From the NCBI RefSeq assembly GCF_002846205.1, contig NZ_PHKV01000003.1, positions 248,001 through 312,000 of the forward strand: DNA of 64,000 nt, in the 5' to 3' direction. Source of the DNA: Xanthomonas prunicola. Its GTDB lineage: Bacteria; Pseudomonadota; Gammaproteobacteria; Xanthomonadales; Xanthomonadaceae. Below the pieces are notes generated by a model. That model was not told where the DNA came from. It made no database searches and worked only from the letters and a program-made list of their open reading frames with translations. Both the position numbers and the translations under genes were made by a program. Below, piece by piece: positions 19,531 to 29,498 of the stretch. Position 1 is the first letter of the stretch. The number at the start of each line of letters is the position of its first letter.

Positions 19531-19543
19531 GATTGGATGGAAA

Positions 19544-19583
19544 AACAATGGCGGCCCGGATGCCCGGGCCGCCATTGTTGTTT
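19544..19583 (+). terminator. Strong terminator after bamA
   Basis: A perfect 16-bp stem AACAATGGCGGCCCGG / CCGGGCCGCCATTGTT with a 4-base ATGC loop, 13 bases after the bamA stop and followed by GTTTG. The tail is only moderately T-rich but the stem is exceptionally stable. It separates bamA from lpxD, which are one transcript in many relatives. Confidence 0.8.
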
Positions 19584-19920
19584 GAACAACGTGGTGTGAA
19601 GCAGGGTTAGATGTCGTTGTTCCGGACGTTGCCCAGGCAGGTGGCGGTGGCGCCCGCATTGGATGAGTCCCGCATTGCACCTGCTGTTCCCAGAAGCTCA
19701 ACGCGTCGGCGCGCTGCTGCGCGATATCGTTGACCGATGCACGGGTGACTGCACCCAGCAGTATCACGCGACCAAGAATGGCTAGGACAGTTTTCAGATG
19801 CGATTTGCTGGGTTCGTCACATCGTCGCGGCCTGGCACGCCACACGCCTGACTGCCCCGACCAACCTAGCCATTTCCCCTGTAAAACCAGAAAATTATCG
19901 TCTCCCCGAGGTTTACCCTG
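19584..19920. other. Intergenic region where skp would be expected
   Basis: About 340 bases between the bamA terminator and lpxD. In Escherichia coli and many relatives the chaperone gene skp (ompH) lies here; no Skp-like coiled-coil ORF is present on either strand. An A/T-richer stretch (GTAAAACCAGAAAATTATCG, near 19880-19900) just before lpxD may hold its promoter, but no clear -35/-10 pair was found. Confidence 0.5.
19607..19845 (-). pseudogene. Possible broken small ORF in the bamA-lpxD gap
   Basis: Minus-strand reading shows a hydrophobic, protein-like start (SHLKTVLAILGRVILLGAV, then ASVNDIAQQRADALSFWEQQVQCG). In a different frame it continues as DSSNAGATATCLGNVRNNDI followed by TAA at 19607-19609. 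Joined by a one- or two-base frame change this would be a short exported or anchored protein of about 60-75 residues. No start codon with a ribosome site is obvious. No family recognised; it may be chance. Confidence 0.25.
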
Positions 19921-20934
19921 ATGCGATTAACCGCCAGTGCGATTGCCGAACAGTTTGGGTTGACCGTTGTTGGTGACGGCAGCACCGAAGTCAGCGGCGT
20001 CGCCACCCTGGCCCATGCAGGCGCGGGGCAGCTCAGTTTCCTGTCCAACCCACGCTATCGCCCGCAACTGGCCGACACCCATGCCGCTGTCGTGGTGTTG
20101 CGTGCCGACGATGCCGAAGCCGCGAAGGGCACCGCGCTGGTCGCCAAGGATCCGTATACCGCGTTCGCCAAGATCGCCGCGCTGTTCGATGTAGCGCCGG
20201 TACGCGAACCGGGCATCCATGCATCTGCGGTGATCGACCCGACCGCGCAGGTTTCGCCTGGCGCGCATGTCGGTCCGTTCGTCAGCATCGGTGCGCGCAG
20301 CCGCGTCGGCGATGGTTGCGTGATCGGCACCGGCAGCATCATCGGCGAGGACTGCGTGGTGGACGACGGCAGCGAGCTGCTCGCCCGCGTCACCCTGGTC
20401 ACCCGCGTGCGGCTGGGCAAGCGCGTGCGGATCCACCCGGGCGCGGTGATCGGCGCCGACGGCTTCGGCCTGGCCATGGATGCCGGACACTGGATCAAGG
20501 TGCCGCAGCTCGGCGGCGTGGTGATCGGCGACGACTGCGAGATCGGTGCCAACACCTGCATCGACCGCGGCGCGCTGGAAGACACCGTATTGGAAGAAGA
20601 CGTGCGCGTGGACAACCTGGTGCAGATCGCCCACAACTGCCGGATCGGCGCGCACAGTGCCATTGCTGGCTGCACCGGCATTGCCGGTAGCGCCAAGATC
20701 GGCCGTTATTGCCTGCTTGGTGGGCATGTGGGCGTGGTCGGCCATCTGGAGATCTGCGACAAGGTGGTGATCACCGGCAAGTCTGTCGTGCGTAATTCCA
20801 TCCATGAGCCGGGCGAGTATTCGTCTGGCACCCCTCTCACCGACAATCGCACGTGGCGCAAAAATGCTGCGCGCTTCAAACAGCTCGATGTGCTCGCGAG
20901 ACGCATCCTGGCTGTGGGCAAGGAGAAAGAATGA
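19921..20934 (+). CDS. lpxD: UDP-3-O-(3-hydroxyacyl)glucosamine N-acyltransferase
   Basis: 337 residues. Third step of lipid A synthesis, ACP-dependent N-acylation. The N-terminal uridine-binding domain (LTASAIAEQFGLTVVGDG, LSFLSNPRYRPQL) is followed by a left-handed beta-helix of hexapeptide repeats (residues about 100-300), with the catalytic-histidine region GADGFGLAMDAGHWIKVPQLGGVVIGDD and VQIAHNCRIG. C-terminal helix WRKNAARFKQLDVLARRI. Start follows CCCCGAGGTTTACCCTG. First gene of lpxD-fabZ-lpxA-lpxB. Confidence 0.97.
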   Translation: MRLTASAIAEQFGLTVVGDGSTEVSGVATLAHAGAGQLSFLSNPRYRPQLADTHAAVVVLRADDAEAAKGTALVAKDPYTAFAKIAALFDVAPVREPGIHASAVIDPTAQVSPGAHVGPFVSIGARSRVGDGCVIGTGSIIGEDCVVDDGSELLARVTLVTRVRLGKRVRIHPGAVIGADGFGLAMDAGHWIKVPQLGGVVIGDDCEIGANTCIDRGALEDTVLEEDVRVDNLVQIAHNCRIGAHSAIAGCTGIAGSAKIGRYCLLGGHVGVVGHLEICDKVVITGKSVVRNSIHEPGEYSSGTPLTDNRTWRKNAARFKQLDVLARRILAVGKEKE

Positions 20935-21389
20935 GCCATCCCGTTTACGAACTGCCGATCGACGTCAACCAGATCCAGACGCTGCTCCCGCACCGTTACC
21001 CGTTTCTGCTGGTCGACCGTATCCTCGAACTCGATCTTGAAACCAAGTGGATCGTGGCGCAGAAGAACGTCAGCATCAACGAGCCGTTCTTCCAGGGCCA
21101 TTTTCCGAACCGCCCGGTCATGCCTGGCGTGCTGATCATCGAGGCGTTGGCGCAGGTCGGTGGCTTGATGACCCAGCTCGGCCTGGGCCGCGATGCCTTG
21201 TCGCAGCTGTTCTACATGGTCAAGGTCGATAAGGCCCGCTTCAACAAGCAGGTGGTCCCGGGCGATGTGTTGATCATGGAAGTGCAGATGAAGCGCCTGA
21301 TCCGCAACGTGGGATGCTTCTACGGCGAAGCCAAGGTCGATGGCGAAGTGGTGGCCAGTGCCGAGGTGATGTGCGCCGGCGCCAGGTAA
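20931..21389 (+). CDS. fabZ: 3-hydroxyacyl-ACP dehydratase FabZ
   Basis: 152 residues. It dehydrates hydroxyacyl-ACP in fatty acid elongation and competes with LpxA/LpxD for hydroxymyristoyl-ACP, which explains its place in the lipid A operon. The hot-dog fold signatures are [13 protein letters not shown] with the catalytic histidine, [23 protein letters not shown] with the catalytic glutamate, and [13 protein letters not shown]. The start overlaps lpxD (ATGA) and follows AGGAGAAAGA. Confidence 0.97.
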   Translation: MSHPVYELPIDVNQIQTLLPHRYPFLLVDRILELDLETKWIVAQKNVSINEPFFQGHFPNRPVMPGVLIIEALAQVGGLMTQLGLGRDALSQLFYMVKVDKARFNKQVVPGDVLIMEVQMKRLIRNVGCFYGEAKVDGEVVASAEVMCAGAR

Positions 21390-21414
21390 TCACCCGCTTT
21401 CGGAGTAAGACACG

Positions 21415-22206
21415 ATGCGTGATTCAACACCTTTGATCCATCCGACGGCGGTCATCGATCCATCGGCAACGCTGGCCGACGACGTGCGCGTCGGCGCCTT
21501 CTCGCTGATTGGCGCGGATGTGCAGATCGGGGCGGGCACCGAGGTGGGGCCGCATTGCTCGATCCACGGCCCGACCCGGATCGGTCGCAACAACCGCTTC
21601 ATCGGTCACGCCGCGATCGGCGGCGAACCGCAGGACAAGAAGTACGCCGGCGAGCGCACCGAACTGGTGATCGGCGACGGCAATGTGATCCGCGAGTTCG
21701 TTACCATCAACCGCGGCACCGGCGGTGGCGGCGGCATCACTACCGTCGGCAACGACAACTGGATGCTGGCCTATACGCATGTGGCGCACGACTGCCATGT
21801 CGGCAACCACTGCGTGTTTTCCAACAACACCACGCTGGCCGGCCATGTCACCGTGGGTGACTACGTGATCATCAGCGGCTTTGCCGGCGCGCATCAGTTC
21901 TGCCGTATTGGCGCCCACGCCTTCCTGGGCATGGGCGCATTGACCAACGGCGATGTACCGCCGTTCACCATGGTCGGCAGCGAATCGCTCGGCCGCCCGC
22001 GCGGCATCAACAGCGAAGGGCTCAAGCGTCGCGGTTTCGACGCCGAACGCATCAGCGCGATCAAGCGCGCCTACCGCACGCTGTACGTCGCCGGACTGCC
22101 GCTGGCCGACGCCAAACTGCAACTGGCCGAACAGGCCAAGAGCAGCGACGATGTGCGCGGCATGCTCGAGTTCATCGAAGCAGCAGAACGGCCGTTGTTG
22201 CGATGA
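21415..22206 (+). CDS. lpxA: Acyl-ACP--UDP-N-acetylglucosamine O-acyltransferase
   Basis: 263 residues. First step of lipid A synthesis. A left-handed beta-helix of hexapeptide repeats fills residues 8-190, with the catalytic histidine segment [19 protein letters not shown] and [15 protein letters not shown]. The C-terminal helical domain has [23 protein letters not shown]. Start ATG 21415. Its stop overlaps the lpxB start (ATGA). Confidence 0.97.
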   Translation: MRDSTPLIHPTAVIDPSATLADDVRVGAFSLIGADVQIGAGTEVGPHCSIHGPTRIGRNNRFIGHAAIGGEPQDKKYAGERTELVIGDGNVIREFVTINRGTGGGGGITTVGNDNWMLAYTHVAHDCHVGNHCVFSNNTTLAGHVTVGDYVIISGFAGAHQFCRIGAHAFLGMGALTNGDVPPFTMVGSESLGRPRGINSEGLKRRGFDAERISAIKRAYRTLYVAGLPLADAKLQLAEQAKSSDDVRGMLEFIEAAERPLLR

Positions 22207-23522
22207 CGGGAATCGGGAATCGGGAGCCGGGCATCGAGACAGGCGTGCAGGATCGCGCGCCTGCCGTCGGCGACCCGACAGCGCTGCCGATGCCCCGGTC
22301 TGCACTCCCCAGTCCCGGTGCGCATACGCGTCCTCCCCGTTTCGCATTGATTGCTGGCGAGGCCTCTGGCGACATCCTCGGCGCAGGATTGATCGAGCAA
22401 TTGCGGCTGCGCTATCCGACTGCCGAATTTGTCGGCATCGGCGGCGATGCGATGCGTGGAGTCGGTTGCCAGACCTGGTTCGATGCCAGCGAGCTGGCGG
22501 TGATGGGCCTGACCGAAGTGCTGCGGCATTTGCCACGCCTGCTCAAACTGCGTAGCGCGTTCCGCGAGCGCGTGCTGGCGTGGAAACCGGACGTGTTCAT
22601 CGGCATCGACGCGCCGGATTTTAATCTACCGGTGGAGCGCTGGCTCAAGCAGCGCGGCATCAAGACAGTGCACTACGTTAGCCCCTCGGTGTGGGCGTGG
22701 CGCGAGAAGCGTGCCGAGAAAATTGGCGTCAGTGCCGACCTGGTGCTGTGCCTGTTCCCGATGGAGCCACCGATTTACGCCAAACACGGCGTGGATGCGC
22801 ACTTCGTCGGCCACCCGATGGCCGACGATATCGCCTACCAAGCCGACCGCGGTGCTGCACGCGCCACATTGGGTCTGTCCGCCTCCAGTACCGTGCTGGC
22901 CGTGCTGCCCGGCAGCCGGCACGGCGAAATCAGCCGGCTCGGCGACGCGTTTTTTCAAGCTGCCTGGCTGGTGTCCGAACACATCCCAAACCTGCACGTC
23001 GTGGTGCCGGCCGCCAACGCAGGCTGCAAGCAAGTGCTGGCCGAGCAGCTCTCGCGCTCGTCGCTGCCGGTGATGCGCTCGCACCTGCTCGACGGCCAGG
23101 CGCGCACCGCGATGCTGGCCGCCGACGTGGTGCTGCTGGCCTCCGGTACCGCGACGCTGGAAGCGATGCTGGTCAAGCGCCCGATGGTGGTGGGCTACAA
23201 GGTCGCCCCGCTCACCTACCGCATCGTGAAGATGCTGGGCCTGCTCAAGGTCAACCGCTACGCCCTGCCCAATATCCTGGCCAACGACGACCTCGCCCCC
23301 GAGCTGATGCAGGACGACTGCACGCCCGAGCGACTGTGCGTGGCGCTGCTGGACTGGTTCAAGCACCCCGACAAGGTTGCCGCCCTGCAGCCGCGTTACC
23401 TGGCCCTGCACGCGGAGCTACGTCGCAATGCATCCGCACGCGCGGCCGATGCGGTGGCTGGGCTGCTTCAGGGCAGAGATTCGGGAGTTGGCATTCAGGA
23501 TTCGTCAGGAGCGAAGGCATGA
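22203..23522 (+). CDS. lpxB: Lipid-A-disaccharide synthase with repeat-derived N-terminal extension
   Basis: 439 residues from the ATG that overlaps lpxA. It condenses UDP-2,3-diacylglucosamine with lipid X (GT19 family, peripheral membrane). The family core starts at [22 protein letters not shown] (residue about 47) and continues with [40 protein letters not shown] and [12 protein letters not shown]. The first 45 residues ([14 protein letters not shown]...) are low in complexity and translated from a copy of the dispersed GAATCGGG repeat. ATG 22290 is an alternative start that would remove most of this. The stop overlaps rnhB. Confidence 0.94.
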   Translation: MTGIGNREPGIETGVQDRAPAVGDPTALPMPRSALPSPGAHTRPPRFALIAGEASGDILGAGLIEQLRLRYPTAEFVGIGGDAMRGVGCQTWFDASELAVMGLTEVLRHLPRLLKLRSAFRERVLAWKPDVFIGIDAPDFNLPVERWLKQRGIKTVHYVSPSVWAWREKRAEKIGVSADLVLCLFPMEPPIYAKHGVDAHFVGHPMADDIAYQADRGAARATLGLSASSTVLAVLPGSRHGEISRLGDAFFQAAWLVSEHIPNLHVVVPAANAGCKQVLAEQLSRSSLPVMRSHLLDGQARTAMLAADVVLLASGTATLEAMLVKRPMVVGYKVAPLTYRIVKMLGLLKVNRYALPNILANDDLAPELMQDDCTPERLCVALLDWFKHPDKVAALQPRYLALHAELRRNASARAADAVAGLLQGRDSGVGIQDSSGAKA

Positions 23523-24259
23523 CCCGCCGTGCCTCGCACATCCCGGCTGAGAGCGCAGATGCCGAGCAGCGTCAGTCGCCGTTGTTTGGCCAATCCCACA
23601 TACCCAATCCCCAATCCCGGCGTTTAATCGCCGGTGTCGACGAAGCGGGCCGCGGCCCACTCGCCGGCCCGGTCGCTGTGGCCGCGGTGGTGTTCGATCC
23701 CAGCAAGCCGCGTATCAATGGGCTGGACGATTCCAAGCAGCTCACCGCCGAACGGCGCGAGCAGTTGTATGCACGCATCGTGGATCGGGCGCTGGCGTGG
23801 TCGGTGGTGTTGATCGACAGCGAGGAGATCGACCGCATCAATATCTACCAGGCGACCATGCTCGGCATGCGGCGTGCGGTGGAAGGCGTGGCGCATGTGG
23901 CCGGGTTCGCGCGCATCGATGGCAACCGTGTTCCCAAGGGACTGCCCTGCCCGGCTGAGGCGCTGATCGGCGGCGATGCGCTGGACCGCGCCATCATGGC
24001 CGCCTCGATCGTGGCCAAGGTCACCCGCGACCGGCTGATGCACGAACTGCATGCACAGCACCCGGAATATCGCTTCGACCAGCACAAGGGCTACAGCACG
24101 CCGATGCACCTGGCTGCATTGCAGACCCACGGGCCATGCCCCCAGCATCGGCGCAGCTTTGCGCCGGTCCGGCTGGCGCTGGAAAGCCGCGAGCAGGGAT
24201 CGATCGGGATCCGGGACCCGGAGCAGTTGCAGGTCGCGCAGCTGGTTGCGCCGCTGTAG
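23519..24259 (+). CDS. rnhB: Ribonuclease HII with repeat-derived N-terminus
   Basis: 246 residues. Removes ribonucleotides from DNA and RNA-DNA hybrids. The catalytic core starts near residue 39 with [25 protein letters not shown] (DEAGRG contains the Asp-Glu pair) and includes [30 protein letters not shown] and the hallmark [22 protein letters not shown]. The first 38 residues include [10 protein letters not shown], translated from the antisense orientation of the dispersed repeat, and the last 25 residues ([12 protein letters not shown]) also look repeat-derived. The start overlaps lpxB (ATGA). Confidence 0.94.
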   Translation: MTRRASHIPAESADAEQRQSPLFGQSHIPNPQSRRLIAGVDEAGRGPLAGPVAVAAVVFDPSKPRINGLDDSKQLTAERREQLYARIVDRALAWSVVLIDSEEIDRINIYQATMLGMRRAVEGVAHVAGFARIDGNRVPKGLPCPAEALIGGDALDRAIMAASIVAKVTRDRLMHELHAQHPEYRFDQHKGYSTPMHLAALQTHGPCPQHRRSFAPVRLALESREQGSIGIRDPEQLQVAQLVAPL

Positions 24260-24734
24260 GAGGCGCCGCCGTCCATACGCGGCTTGCCTGGCTGCTGCGG
24301 GGTCCAGACCAGCTGAAGATTGGAACGGAGTGCCCCGCCGCGAGCGCGGTGACCTTCTCAATCGCCCGGCTTGGCTGCTTGTCGGGACCAGGAGAGCCGC
24401 CTGCCGCGTCATGCGCCAGGGCTGTTGCAGTAACGGATTCCTTGACGCTTGGCCTGGCGACTGCGTATCGAATGGGTCACAGCGGCAAATCGTGGGATGC
24501 GTCAGGCCGTTTCAGGCACGGATCGTTCCACCCGCACCGGCCCGACATTTCCCCAACGCTTCGGGACGCAAGCCCGCCACGCCTACCTGGAACCCTGGCG
24601 CCATTCGATTCGCCCGCCTATTGACCCCATGCTCTCGGCGCCGAGGCGTCACCCTGACCCCGCCGCCCCACCTGTCAAGCCTTGTTCGTCCCCGCCCCCG
24701 CCGGTACCCTGACCGCGCATTATTCCGGTCTCGC
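24260..24734. other. Intergenic region before dnaE
   Basis: 475 bases between rnhB and dnaE. Frames are open across it in the GC-rich background, but no reading shows a recognisable protein, signal peptide or good ribosome site. It is expected to hold the dnaE promoter; TTATTCCGG just before the dnaE start is A/T-rich, but no hexamer pair is convincing. Confidence 0.5.
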
Positions 24735-27700
24735 ATGTCCACTTCCCGCTTTGTCCATCTGCACGTCCACACCGAGTTCTCGCTGGCGGATTCCACCATC
24801 CGCGTGCCCGAGAAACCGGATCAGGCTGACCCGAAAAAGGCCAAGCAGGCCAACCTGCTGAGCCGGGCAGTCGAACTCGACATGCCCGCGTTGGCAGTCA
24901 CCGACCTCAACAACCTGTTCGCGCTGGTCAAGTTCTACAAGGCGGCCGAAGGCGTAGGCATCAAGCCGATCGCCGGCGCCGATGTGATGATCGCCACGCC
25001 GGACATGACGCCCTGGCGCATGACCCTGCTGTGCCGCGACCGCGAAGGCTACCTGAGCCTGTCGCGCCTGCTGACCCGCGCCTGGATGGAAGGCCACCGC
25101 CCCGAAGGCGGCGTGGCGATCCACCCGGAATGGCTGCAGGCCGGGCACGCCAACCTGTTTGCCCTGGCCGGCCGCGACAGCCTGGCGGGCCGTCTGTTTT
25201 CCGAGGGTCGCGCCGACCTGGCCGAGCAACAGCTGGCCGACTGGCAACGCGTGTTCGGCGACGGCCTGCACCTGGAACTGACCCGCACCGGGCGCGAGGG
25301 CGAGGAACGCTTCAACCAGTTCGCCCTGCATGCCGCCGGCGTGCGTGGCCTGCCGGTGGTGGCCAGCAACGATGTGCGCTTTCTCTACGCCAGCGACTTC
25401 AACGCGCACGAGGCGCGCGTGTGCATTTCCTCTGGCCGCGTGCTCGACGACCCCAAGCGCCCGCGCGACTACAGCGACCAGCAATACATGAAGTCCAGCG
25501 AGGAGATGGCGGCGCTGTTCGCCGACATCCCCGATGCGATCGACAACACCCACGCGCTGGCGCAGCGCTGCAACATCGAGATGCGCCTGGGCACCTACTT
25601 CCTGCCCGCCTATCCGGTGCCCGAAGACGAGACGCTGGACAGCTGGATCCGCAGCCAGTCGCGCGCGGGCCTGGCCGCGCGCCTGGAAAAGAGCCCGATC
25701 GCGCCCGGCAAGACCCGCCAGGACTACGTCGACCGGCTGGAATTCGAGCTGGACACCATCATCAAGATGGGCTTCCCCGGCTACTTCCTGATCGTGGCCG
25801 ACTTCATCCAGTGGGGCAAGAATCAAGGCATCCCGATCGGCCCGGGCCGCGGTTCCGGTGCCGGCTCGCTGGTGGCCTGGGCGCTGCAGATCACCGACCT
25901 GGACCCGCTGCCGTACAACCTGCTGTTCGAGCGCTTCTTGAACCCAGAGCGCGTGTCGATGCCCGACTTCGACATCGACTTCTGCATGGATCGCCGCGAC
26001 GAAGTCATCGACTACGTGGCGCGCAAGTACGGGCGCGAGCGGGTCAGCCAGATCATCACCTACGGCACCATGGCCGCCAAGGCGGTGGTGCGCGACGCCG
26101 GGCGCGTGCTCGGCTTCACGTACGGGTTGGTCGACAGCGTCGCCAAGCTGATCCCCAACATCCTGGGCATCACGCTCAAGGATGCGATGGGCGAAGGCAA
26201 GGATTCGGAGATGGCCTCGCCGGACCTGATCCAGCGCTATCAGGTCGAAGACGACGTACGCGACCTGATGGACCTGGCGCGCCAGCTCGAAGACCTCACC
26301 CGCAACGCCGGCAAGCACGCCGGCGGCGTGGTGATCGCGCCCGATCCGCTGTCCGAGTTCTGCCCGCTGTTCGCCGAACACGACGAAGACGGCCGCGGCA
26401 AGAATCCGGTCACCCAGTTCGACAAGGACGACGTCGAAGCGGTGGGCCTGGTGAAGTTCGACTTCCTCGGCCTGCGCACGCTGACCATCATCGATTGGGC
26501 GGTCAAGGCGATCAACGTGCGCCACGCGCGCGCCGGCATCGACCCGGTCGACATCACCACCATTCCGCTCGACGACGTGCCCACCTACAAGGGCGTGTTC
26601 GCCTCGGGCAACACCGGTGCGGTGTTCCAGTTCGAATCCTCGGGCATGCGCCGCCTGCTCAAGGACGCGCGCCCGGACCGCTTCGAAGACCTGATCGCGC
26701 TGGTGTCGTTGTACCGCCCCGGCCCGATGGACCTGATCCCGGACTTCAACGCGCGTAAGCACGGCCAGCAGGAGATCGTGTATCCCGACCCGCGCACCGA
26801 AGTCATCCTGAAAGACACCTACGGCATCATGGTGTACCAGGAGCAGGTGATGCAGATGGCGCAGATCGTCGGCGATTATTCGCTGGGCGGCGCCGACCTG
26901 TTGCGTCGTGCGATGGGCAAGAAGGTGCCGGCCGAAATGGCCAAGCACCGCGAAATCTTCCGCGAAGGCGCGGCCAAGGGCGGGGTGAGCGCGGCCAAGG
27001 CCGACGAAATCTTCGACCTGATGGAGAAGTTCGCCGGCTACGGCTTCAACAAGTCGCACGCCGCCGCCTACGCGCTGGTCAGCTACCAGACCGCCTGGCT
27101 GAAACGGCATTACCCGGCCGAATTCATGGCCGCGACGCTGTCCTCGGACATGGACAACACCGACAAGGTGGTCGGCTTTCTCGATGAGGTGCGCAACCTC
27201 GGCCTCACCGTCAAGCCGCCGCGGGTCAACGAGTCGGCCTACATGTTCGAGGCCGCCAGCCCGGACACGATTCAATACGGCCTGGGCGCGATCAAGGGCG
27301 TCGGCCAGGGTGCCTGCGAGGCGATCGTCGAAGAACGCCAGCGCGGCGGCCCGTACACCACGCTGCTGGATTTCTGCACGCGTGTGGGCACCGCAAAGCT
27401 CAACCGCCGCACGCTGGAAGCGATGATCAACGCCGGCGCGATGGATGGGCTGGGCAGCAACCGCGCCTCGCTGATGCTGCAATTGCCGGAAGTGATGAAG
27501 GCCACCGAGCAGATGGCGCGCGAACGCGCCTCGGGGCAGAACTCGCTGTTCGGCGGGCCGGATCCGAGCGCGCCGGCGATGCGCCTGGACCTGCCCGAAA
27601 GCAAGGAATGGCCGCTGGGCCAGTTGCTCACCGGCGAGCGCGAAACGCTGGGCTTCTACCTCAGTGGCCACCCGTTCGACCCGCACCGCGACGAAGTCCG

Positions 27701-28322
27701 CGAGCTGGTCGGCTGCGACCTGGGCGCGCTGGAAAAGATCCTGGCTTCGCAACAGCGCGGCGGCAGTGGTGGTGGCGATGGCGAAAAACGCGCCTGGCGC
27801 CCGGAAGTCAGCGCGATCCTGGCCGGCCAGGTGATCGGCGTGCGCCGCAAGGGCGACAGCCAGGTGTTCGTGCAACTCGAGGACGGACGCGGGCGGGTGG
27901 AATGCAGCGCGTTCTCCGATGCGATGGCCGAGTTCGGGCATCTGCTCACCCGCGACCGCATCCTGATCGTCAAGGGCGGCCTGCGCGAGGACGAATTCAA
28001 CGGCGGCTACAGCCTGCGCATCCGCCAATGCTGGGACTACGAGCAGATCTGCGCCGACCACGCACAGCGACTGTCGCTGCGTCTGGATCTGCGCGAGAAG
28101 CAGGCCTGGAAGCGCATCGACGCGCTGCTGGCCAAGCACCGTCCAGGCAAGACTCCCTTGCGCCTGGACCTGTTGCTACGCGCGCCCAGCGGCGGCGTGG
28201 CCGGCATGCTCGATCTCAACGGCGGCCACTCGGTGCGCATCGACCAGCACCTGATGGACAGCCTGCGCGCGGACCCGGCGGTGCGGACCCTGAAGATCAA
28301 GTACAGCCCTCCGTGGGCGTGA
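24735..28322 (+). CDS. dnaE: DNA polymerase III alpha subunit
   Basis: 1195 residues, slightly longer than the E. coli protein (1160). Replicative polymerase. N-terminal PHP domain (FVHLHVHTEFSLADS, residues 5-280). The C-family catalytic region has GPGRGSGAGSLVAWAL, MPDFDIDFCMDRRDEV (catalytic aspartates near residues 411-413), KFDFLGLRTLTII, YRPGPMDLIPDFNARKHG and FNKSHAAAYALVSYQTAWLK. The C-terminal OB fold (VIGVRRKGDSQVFVQLEDGRGRVE) and tau-binding tail follow. A short Gly-rich insert (QQRGGSGGGDGEK) precedes the OB fold. The start MSTSRFVHLHVHTEF is fixed by the PHP domain. Confidence 0.98.
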   Translation: MSTSRFVHLHVHTEFSLADSTIRVPEKPDQADPKKAKQANLLSRAVELDMPALAVTDLNNLFALVKFYKAAEGVGIKPIAGADVMIATPDMTPWRMTLLCRDREGYLSLSRLLTRAWMEGHRPEGGVAIHPEWLQAGHANLFALAGRDSLAGRLFSEGRADLAEQQLADWQRVFGDGLHLELTRTGREGEERFNQFALHAAGVRGLPVVASNDVRFLYASDFNAHEARVCISSGRVLDDPKRPRDYSDQQYMKSSEEMAALFADIPDAIDNTHALAQRCNIEMRLGTYFLPAYPVPEDETLDSWIRSQSRAGLAARLEKSPIAPGKTRQDYVDRLEFELDTIIKMGFPGYFLIVADFIQWGKNQGIPIGPGRGSGAGSLVAWALQITDLDPLPYNLLFERFLNPERVSMPDFDIDFCMDRRDEVIDYVARKYGRERVSQIITYGTMAAKAVVRDAGRVLGFTYGLVDSVAKLIPNILGITLKDAMGEGKDSEMASPDLIQRYQVEDDVRDLMDLARQLEDLTRNAGKHAGGVVIAPDPLSEFCPLFAEHDEDGRGKNPVTQFDKDDVEAVGLVKFDFLGLRTLTIIDWAVKAINVRHARAGIDPVDITTIPLDDVPTYKGVFASGNTGAVFQFESSGMRRLLKDARPDRFEDLIALVSLYRPGPMDLIPDFNARKHGQQEIVYPDPRTEVILKDTYGIMVYQEQVMQMAQIVGDYSLGGADLLRRAMGKKVPAEMAKHREIFREGAAKGGVSAAKADEIFDLMEKFAGYGFNKSHAAAYALVSYQTAWLKRHYPAEFMAATLSSDMDNTDKVVGFLDEVRNLGLTVKPPRVNESAYMFEAASPDTIQYGLGAIKGVGQGACEAIVEERQRGGPYTTLLDFCTRVGTAKLNRRTLEAMINAGAMDGLGSNRASLMLQLPEVMKATEQMARERASGQNSLFGGPDPSAPAMRLDLPESKEWPLGQLLTGERETLGFYLSGHPFDPHRDEVRELVGCDLGALEKILASQQRGGSGGGDGEKRAWRPEVSAILAGQVIGVRRKGDSQVFVQLEDGRGRVECSAFSDAMAEFGHLLTRDRILIVKGGLREDEFNGGYSLRIRQCWDYEQICADHAQRLSLRLDLREKQAWKRIDALLAKHRPGKTPLRLDLLLRAPSGGVAGMLDLNGGHSVRIDQHLMDSLRADPAVRTLKIKYSPPWA

Positions 28323-28409
28323 GAATGGGGAATCGGGAATGGGGAATCGCAAAAGCGAGGCCGCCATCCGTCCTGATTTGATCCCCCATTCCCGATTCCC
28401 GATTCTCCC
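28323..28409. repeat. Inverted pair of the dispersed repeat between dnaE and accA
   Basis: Left copy at 28323-28349 (repeated GAATGGGGAATCGG units) and right copy at 28383-28409 in opposite orientation (CCCATTCCCGATTCCCGATT), about 33 bases apart. In RNA it would form a long hairpin immediately after dnaE and may serve as its 3' end. Confidence 0.75.
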
Positions 28410-28478
28410 AACCCCACCGTACGGGTCCATCAGACGCATTCGGCTACACTCCCCGCCTTACGTTGACGACGCCATTGC

Positions 28479-29438
28479 ATGAATCCTAACTACCTCGACT
28501 TCGAGCAACCCATCGCCGATCTGGAAGCAAAGATCCAGGAACTGCGCAAGGCCAGTACCGGGCCTGCGGTCAACGTGGAGACCGAAGTGCGTGCGCTGCG
28601 CGACAAGGCACGCCTGCGCACGGCGCAGATCTTCCGCGATCTGTCCGCCTGGCAGGTCTCGCAGCTGGCGCGCCATCCGCAGCGCCCGTACACGCTGGAC
28701 TACATCAACACCATCTGCGACCAATTCCAGGAGCTGGCCGGCGATCGCGCCTATGCCGACGACAAGGCGATCGTCGGCGGCCTCGGCCGTATCGACGGGC
28801 GACCGGTGGTGATCATTGGGCACCAGAAGGGCCGCGACACCAAGACCAAGGTGGCGCGCAACTTCGGCATGCCGCGTCCGGAGGGCTACCGCAAGGCCTT
28901 GCGCCTGATGAAGCTGGCCGAACGTTTCCGCCTGCCGCTGCTGACCTTCATCGACACCCCTGGCGCCTACCCGGGCATCGGTGCCGAGGAGCGTGGTCAA
29001 TCCGAGGCGATCGCGCGCAACCTGCTGGAGATGGCCGAGCTGAAGATCCCGGTGATCTGCACCGTGATCGGCGAAGGCGGCTCCGGCGGCGCGCTGGCGA
29101 TCGGCGTGGGCGACCGCACCCTGATGCTGGAATACGGCACCTATTCGGTGATTTCGCCCGAAGGCTGCGCCTCGATCCTGTGGAAGGACGCGGCCAAGGC
29201 CAAGGACGCCGCCGAACAGCTCGGCCTCACCGCCAAGCGCCTGAAGGGCCTGGGCCTGGTCGACAAGGTCATTCGCGAACCCACCGGCGGTGCGCATCGC
29301 AATCCGGAACAGATGGGCAAGCGCCTGAAAGCGGTGCTGCTCAACGAGCTGGACGCGCTGGAAAAGATTCCGGTGGATGCGTTGCTGCAGCAACGTTACG
29401 AGCGACTGCGTAGCTACGGTGCCTACGAAGGGCATTGA
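28479..29438 (+). CDS. accA: Acetyl-CoA carboxylase carboxyltransferase subunit alpha
   Basis: 319 residues, as in E. coli. With AccD it transfers the carboxyl group from biotin to acetyl-CoA for fatty acid synthesis. N-terminal [22 protein letters not shown], then [77 protein letters not shown] and the oxyanion-hole region [15 protein letters not shown]. Next to dnaE as in most gammaproteobacteria. Confidence 0.98.
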   Translation: MNPNYLDFEQPIADLEAKIQELRKASTGPAVNVETEVRALRDKARLRTAQIFRDLSAWQVSQLARHPQRPYTLDYINTICDQFQELAGDRAYADDKAIVGGLGRIDGRPVVIIGHQKGRDTKTKVARNFGMPRPEGYRKALRLMKLAERFRLPLLTFIDTPGAYPGIGAEERGQSEAIARNLLEMAELKIPVICTVIGEGGSGGALAIGVGDRTLMLEYGTYSVISPEGCASILWKDAAKAKDAAEQLGLTAKRLKGLGLVDKVIREPTGGAHRNPEQMGKRLKAVLLNELDALEKIPVDALLQQRYERLRSYGAYEGH

Positions 29439-29498
29439 TCTGCGTGCATGATGACGGCCGCGCCGAGTACGCGGCCATGGAAAGGACGCCACACCCGC

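Noticed and set aside
24051..24734. In-frame upstream extension of dnaE
   Set aside because: The PHP domain starts within a few residues of ATG 24735, and the upstream reading overlaps rnhB and is not protein-like.
24720..28139. 1139-codon open frame on the minus strand opposite dnaE
   Set aside because: It is the GC-rich antisense shadow of dnaE: the sense strand carries all DnaE motifs, while the antisense reading is His/Gln/Ala/Arg-rich with no domain.
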